Below are positions 54,274-64,000 of a stretch of DNA of 64,000 nt, piece by piece. Origin of the DNA: Hymenoscyphus infarciens (taxonomy: Eukaryota; Ascomycota; Leotiomycetes; Helotiales; Helotiaceae); NCBI GenBank assembly GCA_001414345.1, contig LLCB01000209.1:43741-107740 (forward strand), read 5' to 3'. A model generated the notes under the pieces. The model did no database searches. It was not told the DNA's origin and saw only the letters and a program-made list of their open reading frames with translations. Made by a program: the position numbers and the translations under genes. Each line of letters starts with the position of its first letter. Within the stretch, counting starts at the first letter, position 1.

Positions 54274-57152
54274 ATGTCGTCGCATCCCCCACCAGGCCCG
54301 GGCAATGGTCCTCCGAGTGCTGGAGCGCAGCAAGCACCACCGCCGCCCCAAGGAAATAATATGTCATCGCAAAACCTCAATCAAATTGTAAGCCTCACCT
54401 TTATTAAGACGTTTTTGCAATGAGTGGAGCCGGTCTCTCTATCGAAATGGAGTCATTCTTGGAATCTGTATCGGCCAGCACGCGTAACAAGGTATGCATC
54501 AATATTGATATTGAAGCACTTCTGCAAATTTCCCCTTCAAAGCTTGATATTTCAGCTTGATCACGTTTTGGACTTTCAGGCTGCACTTTCACTTGGACCG
54601 TCTCAAATCTCTCAAAACAAGCTGCTTAGTTGCCTTCGAGTGTCTCTTCTCTCCATATTTTCTCGCTGAGCTGATGGAGTGGAGGCTACACCCAAGGATA
54701 ACAACATCATGCTACACTATTCCTCGTTTTCATCTTCCTCCGAAACCCGCCGTCCCCCCCCCTCGTTCAAGCGATGTATCTGCCCCCTTTCCAGATTAAG
54801 TGGTACTATTCTTTGCCATCATATTTGGAGGGGAGGTGCAGCAAATTATAGTCTCGTTCAAAGCCTTATCAATGTATTTCTTTTTGATCCATCCAAACCT
54901 CCGCTGCGCTCCATAACCATTCTCAATATGGCCCCTGAAATATCATCTGAGATGCTTGAAAACACTTGATGCTAACAATCAGTGAAGGTCATTGAGTACC
55001 TTCTCAAAAAAGGCTACAACAAGACGGAACAGACATTGAGACAAGAGTCAATGTTGACAGAGAGTGGAAAACAATTGGTTGAAAAAATGGAGGAAGTGGC
55101 AGGTGAACAAAAGTATAGAAAGGCTTTCCAGCTTCTGATCAATTGGATTGATGGTAATCTTGACATTTACAAGGTATGGTTTGGCATTTACTCACTATAT
55201 GTCTACATACTAAATTAGTTTTCAGCGTGATCTCCAGAAACTCCTGTGGCCAATGTTTGTATACGCCTATTTGGATATGATCGTTCACGGCCTCACTGCA
55301 GACGGGGAAACATTTCTGCGTCAGTTTCGGCAACGATTTGAAGATCAGCACCATGACGAGCTTCAGACTTTTCAAACTGTCAAGCTATCAGCCCATGTTC
55401 ATGACAACTCTGTTGCTAAGCTCTACCGTGGCACCAAATACCGTCTGCGACTCAACTCCGAGGTTTACCTTCTTCTCATCACATTCCTTGAAACAAATAA
55501 CAAGCAAGGAGGCGCTGTCATCTTGTACCTTCTTTCATTATATTGCGAGGTTCTAGAAACTGCTCGAGGGCCACTAGACCAATACAGCTTCGAGGCTATC
55601 GCCAATCGTTCTGCTGGCCTTAACGCTGAAGACACCGATATCCAGGAAGGAATAGAAGGTGCTTTCACAGGTGTCACCAATAAAGATATTCTGGACAACG
55701 CAGCTGCTCTTCGATTAGGCATGGTCGCCATGGAACCAGAGCTCGCGGGAGATGTTCGAGCCGAGTTGGAAGTCGAGGATAGATTGAACCCAGCTCCAGA
55801 AGGAATGCCATCATATGTCGACGTCTTTGATCAGCGAATTAAACGGGAAGATAGTCCTGACGGACCAGCTCGTAACGATATCCCCTACCCGCCATCACGC
55901 GCCCGCGACGTAGCCCTCGAGGTTCAGAAGATCAAGGAGTTCCGCGATAGATTCAAGATTGATAGCCGAAGTGGAGGAATAGGTGCTGGAATCAGTATTT
56001 GCATCTGGACATTTCATAACGCGCTTGACTCGTAAGTTTTCTCGTGTTCTATTCCCTTTGTCCTCACTAATACGATCAACTAGTATTATTTGTGTGGAAT
56101 TTTCGGACGACAATCAACTTGTTGCTGTGGGTACGCAAGAGTCTTATATCCGTATTTGGACCCTGGGTGGTGAACCCCTTAAATCCACCGTCAAGTCTGC
56201 GGCTGGTGAGGGTCCCCCAACAAGCTCTCGCCGTCTCATTGGTCATGCTGGTCCAGTTTACGGTATTTCATTTTCCCCAAGTATTGAAAGCGTCGGTCAT
56301 GAGGACGACAAGCAGGTTTCTACAAAACCTAGATACCTTTTATCCTCCTCGGCTGATGCAACTGTTCGACTCTGGTGTCTTGAAACTTTCACCTGTTTGG
56401 TTGTATACAAAGGTCATGATGGTCCCGTCTACAACGTTAGATGGGGACCCTTCGGCCATTACTTCCTCACTGGTGGACGGGATAAGACAGCGAGAATATG
56501 GGCACAAGACCAAATATCATGTCTTCGACTGCTAGTTGGCGCAGATACACCAGTTACCCAGATTGCTTGGCATCCCAACGGCGCGTACGTCTTTTCAGCC
56601 AGTGATCATGTCGATAAGTCAATTCGGATGTGGTCTTTTGTTACTGGCGAATGTGTTCGTGTGTTTTCCGGACATACAGAATTCATCTCTACCCTCGAGT
56701 GTAGCAATGATGGAAAAATACTTGCATCTGCAGATGGTGATGGAAATATCATTATTTGGGATATCGCCAAGGGGCAACAAATCAAACGTTGCAGAGGACA
56801 CGGCAAAGGTGGTATCTGGTCTCTGTCATTCAGCGCCGATTCCAATTGTCTCATGTCAGGAGGAGCTGATGGTACAGTTCGTACATGGGAGGTTGAAGTC
56901 CCAGTTGACCCTTATAAGGATGGCGAAATTGTTGGTGCTGGTGGTGCAGCGGATGCTACTCGTATCAATGCCGGTCCTGCTACCGCTTCTCAGCCAGCTG
57001 CTGCTTCTGGCGCAGCCGGAAAGAAGAAGGGCAAGGAGACGATGATTACGCCTGATCAAATCGCTGCTTACCCGACCAAGAAATCTCCGGTTTTCAAGGT
57101 TAAGTTCAATCGTATGAATTGTGGTATCGTTGGTGCGGTTTACAATCCTTAA
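54274..57152 (+). CDS. TAF5: TFIID/SAGA subunit TAF5 (WD40)
   Basis: Exons 54274-54387, 54988-55173, 55226-56031 and 56084-57152, 2175 nt, 724 residues. Pro-rich start, then a LisH-type motif (VIEYLLKKGYNKTEQTLRQE, residues 39-58). The TAF5 N-terminal domain follows (INWIDGNLDIYKRDLQKLLW ... YLDMIVHGLTADGETFLRQF ... LSSEV-like helices to ~220), then a linker, and WD40 repeats from ~370 (VEFSDDNQLVAVGTQESYIR; SSSADATVRLW; GGRDKTARIWA; WHPNGAYVFSASDHVDKSIR; SADGDGNIIIWD; SGGADGTVRTWE). TAF5 is a structural core subunit of TFIID and SAGA. Intron 1 is 600 bp, far above the local norm, and its acceptor GTGAAG^GTC skips a nearer CAG that is too close to the branch and out of frame. Introns 2 and 3 are 52 bp. 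Confidence 0.94.
54388..54987 (+). other. 600-bp first intron of TAF5
   Basis: Donor GTAAGC, branch GCTAAC at about 54,971 and acceptor GTGAAG. It is ten times longer than its neighbours and contains short frames with no family character. Confidence 0.75.
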
Positions 57153-57864
57153 CTGTAAATGGGGTTAGGGATGGAGGCATTTGTTCAGCGGTCTGGCGTT
57201 GAGGTGTATTGGTTAATTGAACCGGCATGTGTAGGTAGACACAAAAATAAACCTCATCTAATATCTCTCCAGGCTTCGAATTTTCTGTTTTGTTGAACGA
57301 TTGAAAATCGACACGAAATATCATTGATTTCTGGTTTAAGATGCTCTTTCTGAAAAGAGAACGTAATAATCTTCCTATGATGGTCGAGGGCTGTTTGAGG
57401 AGTGCCCCACTTACGCCTACCGAAGAGATCCCGGCCCAGCCACACCAAATTGCAAGCCCCCTGCAAGCACTTAAAATTTGGGCGCTATGGTGGCTGTTAG
57501 CGACCCTCTCGGACATTTTGGAAAATCAACTTTTTAGCATTTCAGCGTCTAAATATCTTATAATTCAACGTCCTCTACTACCACCTTTTATACTTAATTC
57601 TACTTCAAAGTTAAGAGAATTATATATTAAAGCTCTTCAATTATACTAAAATCATATATACTCGATTATTATAAAAGTTATAGTTATTAAAAAAAATAAA
57701 AATTTTAAATTTCATTTCTTCTACTACTACTACTTTTATATACTTATAGACAGCTTTATAATTCTTAGTTATATAATATAGCTCTTATATTATATATATT
57801 TACTTTTATCATAAGCTTAGCTTCTTTATTAGTAAAAGAGAGATTATTTAATTAAACTAGTAAA
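57153..57864. other. TAF5 3' flank merging into RIP DNA
   Basis: Balanced up to about 57,600, then AT-rich. The frame at 57,341-57,649 runs into AT-rich DNA and looks accidental. Confidence 0.5.
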
Positions 57865-58361
57865 TGTGATAGCATGCTATCCTGGATTATTATGTGACAG
57901 CTGGATTATCATGTGACAGCACCATCTAGAATTGTCGGCATTCGCGAAACTGCCGATACCCTTAAGCAGTGCTGATACCCCTAATACCCCTTTAGCCGAG
58001 ATTACGAAATAACTGATACTTATATAAGTAAAGTGCTAAAGGTATTAATATCTAACATTCATATATAGAAGGGATTAAGGTTTAGATGTTATATGTTTAG
58101 CTTTTTAAAGAATTAGAGGTTATATATTTAGCTTTTTAGCTCTTATTATTTAGTATTAGCTATATTAAGCAGGGCTTAGTTATTATTATTATTAGAACTT
58201 AGAAGCTTCTAACCTTCTTATATATAGACGTTTATATTTAGTATAGTAAAGAGATAGTTATTATTTTCTTCTATATTAGAGCTTAGTATCTATATACGTT
58301 ATTCTACTATATATACTCCTATATACCTCTACTATAGTTATATATATTTTATGCTATTATA
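57865..58361 (+). repeat. Left 497-bp LTR
   Basis: Starts TGTGATAGCATGC. The outer (5') half is less mutated than the inner half. It includes a duplicated TGGATTATYATGTGACAGC unit. Confidence 0.85.
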
Positions 58362-58684
58362 TAAAAACAATAACTCTTCTTTGCTAGTAACAGCTTTAAT
58401 AATATCTCTTTTTAAGCTTATTACTACTCCTTATTTAGAAGTTGATTTACACTCGATTTAGAATATTATAATAATATCCTTATATAGCTAGGTAATTAGA
58501 GACTACTTAGATAGCTAGTAATAATAGAGTTTATTATCTATATAGATAGCTAGTATAAATCGTGTTTTAGTATACGTTAAGGGATTAGAATATACTAAGT
58601 GTTCTCGAGAGTCTTAATAACCTTAGATTTAGTAAATAAGTCGACTTATAATAGTTATCTAGAAGGCTTCCGAATCTAACCTTA

Positions 58685-58697
58685 CCCCCCCCCCCCC
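58685..58697. repeat. Homopolymer of 13 C inside the retroelement
   Basis: Uninterrupted C run within otherwise RIPed DNA. Confidence 0.9.
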
Positions 58698-60097
58698 TCT
58701 AAATTAGTATCCTTGAAATATCGAACCTAGTTCTACTATAAGGTATTAAACGCCTTTCTAGAGCTACTCTCCTTTCTGAAAGCTGTCTAAATAGTACCTA
58801 TATACTAAGATCTAGAAGATCCTAAAATAATAGTCGAAGAGACTAGTAAGACTTCTTAAATATAGACTAGATATAGTCGGTTATATAAGCTTTAGAAGTA
58901 GAGAATTAAGAAACAAGGAATTAGCTAGCTAAGCTAGAAAGACGGATAAGCAAGCTTATAATTTAAAGTTAATAAAACACTTTACTTCTTAACCCTTCTT
59001 AATCCGATCCTCTTTTAAACTCTTAATTAAACCCTCTTCTACTTCTAAGCTTAAATTTATACCTCTTTCGACTACGAGTAGCTACCTCTAATATCTTTCG
59101 ACAACTCTCTTCTAGGGCTACCTCTCTTTTTAAAAGACCTTCTAAACCCTCTTAGATCTATAACTGTATACTAAGACCTAGAAGGTCTTGACGAAATAAT
59201 AAGTAAGACTTCTTAAATATAGATAATATATTAATAAGATAGTAGTATAAAAATAAAGAATAAAATAATTAGTTAGATAAGATAGACATACTCCTAAGTA
59301 AACTATAAAGTTAATAACTTAAAAAACACTCTATCTCTAAACCCTTACTAATCTAACCCTCTTTCGAACCTTTATTTAAACCCTCCTTTACTTTTCAAAG
59401 CCTACGTTTAGACCTCTTTCGCTTATAAGCCCTTACTCTTAATAAACTTCCTACTACTTCCTAAACCTCGAATTAGATACGAATTAGTTAAAATACGCTT
59501 TCTATTAAGACTAAAGAAGTAAGCTCTTAACTAAGTTATTACTATCTTTAATTCTAACTAAATATTATCTAACTCTACTTTAAACTCCCCTCGAATCTCT
59601 ACTAGTAAATATTTAAAAGACTATAGTTATAAACTAAGTCTTAGCTACTAGTATAAAGGTTAAAAGAGTTAGAAGTTAAAAGAGATAGAAGTGGAATTAG
59701 GAGAAGATTATACTAAAGAAACTTTTACCGACTTTAAAAGGTCACTTTTTAAGTATAGCTATACTTAGAGAGATACTAGAATTAGAAAGCTTCTTTTATA
59801 TATAGGACAAGATTATACCTTAGCTCTAAAACGCCTCTACTACTCTTAAAGAGACGCTAGAATTACAACTTCGCTAAGATAGTAAATGATCTTTTAGCTA
59901 TAGATAAGGAGACCTACTAAAACGCTAAGTTACGAGATATTAGTACTATAGTCTAAAATACCCCCTCCTTATCTAATTTAGCCTCGAACTCTCTATAATA
60001 CAACAGCTAATCGTCCTCTACTTTAGAAGTAGAATTCGAAATCGGAAGATAATTAAGTCCTTAAGTACCTCGAAGGGAATAAGGTATTATAATAACA

Positions 60098-60370
60098 TTC
60101 GGTAATAAAATCCTTTGATTAGCCGAAACCACCTCTTTTATTATCTCTAGATACTTGGATAATTCGATAAACTTTGGTAATAACTTCGTATTTAACTAGC
60201 TAAAACTCCTTCTTTTATTATCTTAAACATTAAATAGTATTTTTTAATATTCAGTAATAACTTCGCTTTTAGCTAGCTGAAACTACCTCTTTTATTATCC
60301 TCGAATACTTAGATAATAAAATTTTAACCTTAACAACTCAGCTATAACCTTACTTTTAACTAGCCGAAAC
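60098..60370. repeat. ~76-bp tandem repeat, four degenerate copies
   Basis: A landmark TTCGGTAATAA...TAGCCGAAAC recurs at about 60,098, 60,174, 60,250 and 60,336, with CCTCTTTTATTAT between. Confidence 0.7.
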
Positions 60371-62646
60371 CTAACTAACTCTAGTATAGAGTCTTATAGT
60401 TATTACTTTCTTACTTTCTTTTACTTCTAATAGAGCTAGAAGTTCTTTTTTTATCTAAATTCGAATTAGATATAAATCAAATTAGTATACTCTTAAAAGG
60501 ATAGTAACCTCTTAGCTAAGTTATTACTATCTATAATATTATTAACTTTTCGTTTCTAACTTTACTCTAAGTTCTTACTAACCTTAGTTTAAATAAACTT
60601 ACTTTCTTTTATATCTAGTAAACTAGATGTTTTATTTAAATTTAAATCGGATATGAATTAGTATACTCTCTAAGTAAGCTCTTAGCTAAGTTATCACTTT
60701 CATCTATAATAACGTTACCTCTTAATATTCACATCTAAGTTAACTCTAAATTTAGCTCTAACTATTCTAAACTTTTTTAGACCTATACTCTTTTAGTAAT
60801 TTAAATTAAATATAAATTAGTATACTCTTAAAATAAGCTCTTAACTAAGTTATTACTACCTCTTAACTAAACGACTTCTAACTCTACTCTAAATTCACCT
60901 TTAACCTTTAAACTTTTTAAACTTTTTAAACTTTTTAAATTTTAAGCTTTAAACTTTTTAAACTTTTTCTAACTTACTAGATAGGATCGAACTATACTCT
61001 TTTAGTAAATATAAATACTTATACTTAATATTAAAGGATTAGAAACAAAGTCTCTTTTAGCTAATATCTATAAAGTTAGTTATAATTCAAATCCTACTTA
61101 GTATCTTATAAATAATTTTCAAGGTTTATTATATTATTTAAAAAGATTTTTATATCTAGAAGAGCTAGGACTACTCTAACACCTCTCTAAATAACTTAAT
61201 ATATAGGAATTAAATAAGAATTAAGTAAAAGAGTTAAATTTATAAAACTCTATTAATACCTTCTAATTCTAGTTACTCTTAATAAGGAACTTATAATAAA
61301 AACCTAAGATAAAACACCAACTAATAGGAATGTTTAAAGTTAATAAAGTAAAGAACTAAGACTAAGTTACTACTAAAACAAGGCCTATATAGCCTCTCCT
61401 TCCTCTAACTTATCATCCTCCTCCTTACTCTCTTAAGCGTAAGAAGCCTAAATCAGCTCTTCCTCTACTACCTCCTCCTTATAAGAACGCTTCTTACCTC
61501 GGCGACCTCTTATAACCAGCTTTAGAGAGAACGCTTATAAACTCTTCAAGTAGGCCTTAAAGAGGACCTGAACCTAGGTTTAGATAGAGGTCCTACTCTT
61601 TATAATATAGTATAAGGACTATTAAATGTTAGTAACTAAAACCCCTCTAATAAGTAAGAGGTACTTATAGTAACCTTAGTATAAAGTGCCTAAGTCTCCT
61701 CTAAGAGGGCGAACTATACCTTTAAACTATTTTTTAGTACTTCTATACTAGTAATAACTAATACCTTATCTAAGGCCTTAGTAGCCTTCTTAACCTCCCC
61801 CTTCTCCTCTTTACCTATAAGCTTACTAAACTCTTTCCTAATAAACTATAGTAACTACCTAAGTTAAAACGAATTTAGTATATATTTAGAATTAAACTTA
61901 CTAAGATATATATAGTATTCTACTCTACGTAGTACCTATACTTCTTTAACTTCAGCTTCTTAAAAGTATATATATAATCTTTATTCTAAGATTTTACCTA
62001 AAGGTACTAAATATAGTAGACTTAGTAAGTAGCTAGAAGCGTACTAGGAGGATATAGAAGAGGCATTTTACTATATTAGATTAGCCTTAAATTAGGTTTA
62101 ATTAAGGAGAGAAGAACTTACTTTTATATATAGATATATAATATATATATATGTTTTAGGAGATAAGTTAGTATATAAGGATATACTTAATTAGAAGGTA
62201 TTCTTACTATTTATATTATTTAGATAAAAAGAAAAGAAGAAGAGAAGTTAGAATTAGAGAAAAGTTACTTACTAATATACTACTTATAATAATAGCTATT
62301 ACTTTACGATTATTATTTATTACTTAATAATTACTATTATAATATATAATAATAGTAAGAATATAATAACTTTATAGTAGTATACTACTTTCTACCTACT
62401 AGCTAATTATTAGCTTCTCTTCTGTTTATATCCTATTATTATATAGTATATAGTAGTAAATAAAGAGCGATTAGCTCTTAAATAATAATACTACTAGCTA
62501 CCGACTTTATCTTAACTACTAGATACTATAATAGTAAGATAACTTATATTCTTTATGACAAAAAGATAAATAATACTCTAATTAACTTAATACTATGCTA
62601 ATTGCTAACCAAAGACTTAGGATAAGTCTTTTTAAAGAAGGGGGGA

Positions 62647-63143
62647 TATAATAGCATACTATCCTAGATTATTATATAATAGCTAGATTATTATATAATA
62701 GCACTATCTAGAATTATCGGCATTCGCGAAACTGCCGATACCTCTAAGTAGTGCTAATACCTCTAATACTCCTTTAGCTAAGATTATAAAATAACTGATA
62801 CTTATATAAGTAAAGTGCTAAAGGTATTAATATCTAATATTTATATATAAAAGGGATTAAGGTCTAGATATTATATATTTAGCTTTCTAAAGGATTAGAA
62901 GTTATATATTTAGCTTTTTAGCTCTTATTATTTAGTATTAGCTATATTAGGCAGGGCTTAGTTATTATTATTATTAGAACTTAGAAGCTTCTAACCTTCT
63001 TATATATAGATATTTATGTTCAGTATAGTAGAGAGATAGTTATTATTTTCTTCCGTATTAGAGCCTAGTATCTACATACGTTATTCTACCATACGCACTC
63101 CTATATACCTCTACTATAGTTGTGTGTATTTCGTGCCGTTATA
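62647..63143 (+). repeat. Right 497-bp LTR
   Basis: Homologous to 57,865-58,361. The outer (3') end (GTTGTGTGTATTTCGTGCCG) is the less mutated part. Confidence 0.85.
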
Positions 63144-63148
63144 GTAAA

Positions 63149-64000
63149 TAGTAGTTATATTTTTTATATTTATAAAAACTAAGAAGAATATTTTTGAAAG
63201 AGTTTATAAATAATTTATTAGTAAAAGACTAAAGTAGATATAAAGTGTTAATAGCTATAATAAATTATTCTTTTATAGCTTTATAATAGCTAGCTATTTA
63301 TAATTACTCTTTATATTAGAAGAGTTTTAGTTCTAAAACTAGTTAAATATATCTAAAACCTTATTTATATTCTATATATATATCTTATCTCTCTTTATAT
63401 TAAAAAGAATAATCTATTCTTTATCTTAGTATTTAAGTCTATAAATTATATATATCTCTTTACTAGTAGTATATAATTTGTATTATTATAAGCTTCTAAA
63501 TATATAGATTTATTAATATCTACTTATATAAAATACTAAGATATTTTACTAGCTTTTTTTTAACTATATTTAACTTATAGTTATAAAGTTCTTTTTTTAA
63601 TTAATATTTAAATATAGCTTTTTAAAAGTAGTATATTAGCTTCTTTTATAGTATTAAAAGAAGTCTAAATTAAAAAATTATTAAAAATCTAGATATATAA
63701 TACTTTTATTAGAAACTAGTATAATAAGTATAAGTAGTATATCTTAACTAAATAATAAACCTCTTAGTAAATAGAATACTTTTAAGTATTATTTAAATAA
63801 AAGAGTTTTTTTAATAGCTTAAAATATAATTAGATTATCTTATAATATATTTATATATATATTATCTATTATTAAAATAAAAGGTTTCTAAGACTTATAT
63901 TATATATTCTATTTAAAAGTAATATTAGTAATAGTAAGAAGTGTTTTAAAAGAAGCTTAATAATAAATTAAAATAGAATTTTTAAAAGAAAGTCTCTTTC
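63149..64000. other. AT-rich RIP DNA to the window end
   Basis: No frame, element end or gene can be read. The RIP block continues beyond the window. Confidence 0.6.

Larger units (their letters stand above)
57865..63143 (+). mobile_element. Complete 5.28-kb LTR retroelement, TSD GTAAA
   Basis: Two 497-bp LTRs (57,865-58,361 and 62,647-63,143) of identical length, differing by transitions, flanked by GTAAA at 57,860-57,864 and 63,144-63,148. Left LTR tip is TGTGATAGC. Right LTR tip is GCCGTTATA, which reads as TG...CA before RIP. A purine tract (AAAGAAGGGGGG) sits right before the right LTR and sets the + orientation. The interior is RIP-degraded, with no surviving gag-pol frame. It holds a ~76-bp tandem repeat and several copies of a GCTCTTAGCTAAGTTATTA block. 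Gypsy or Copia cannot be decided. Confidence 0.85.

Noticed and set aside
57341..57649. 102-codon frame downstream of TAF5
   Set aside because: It runs from 3' flank into RIP DNA and has no coding character.

Overview
The window is nuclear DNA of a filamentous ascomycete (Pezizomycotina). The protein-coding style fits a Leotiomycete-like fungus, but that is inference and I do not name a genus. The evidence is the gene set (HET-domain protein, HeLo-like/DUF7580 protein, patatin-like phospholipase, BTB paralogues, fungal TAF5, MED11, VPS5, SUR2 and TCTP genes), introns of about 50-75 bp with GT/GC...CTAAC/CTGAC...AG signals, and gene-balanced blocks alternating with extremely AT-rich, stop-filled blocks. 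The AT-rich blocks show C-to-T and G-to-A differences between repeat copies, the signature of repeat-induced point mutation (RIP).

Layout. 1-13,100 is an accessory island: a HET-domain gene (1169-3457), a nest of RIP-damaged transposons (about 3,600-8,790), then a head-to-head pair whose start codons are 142 bp apart. The pair is a HeLo-like/DUF7580 protein on the minus strand and, on the plus strand, a four-exon gene joining a retropepsin-like segment to a catalytically complete patatin phospholipase. 13,100-17,040 holds a MITE-like element and one low-complexity protein gene. 17,040-34,700 has no protein gene I can support: a GC-balanced part (17.0-22.4 kb), two RIP blocks (22.4-24.7 and 25.95-31.35 kb, the second ending in a ~170-bp tandem repeat) and further non-coding DNA. 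34,715-57,152 is a conserved housekeeping block: sphinganine C4-hydroxylase, TCTP, three tandem BTB paralogues, a zinc-finger/coiled-coil protein, a flavin-reductase-like protein, mitochondrial bL31m, VPS5, MED11 and TAF5. From 57,600 to the end the DNA is RIP-degraded and contains a complete 5.28-kb LTR retroelement (two 497-bp LTRs, 5-bp target duplication).

Most genes are split by short introns, so I rebuilt exons by splice signals, frame and family alignment from memory. Three of the introns (two in VPS5, one in MED11) appear to use GC-AG ends. The most interesting biology is the HeLo-like / retropepsin-patatin divergent pair, which looks like a two-gene cell-death or allorecognition module next to a HET gene. 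The best genome-structure story is the nested transposon assembly at 4.3-8.8 kb, where target-site duplications still give the order of insertion.
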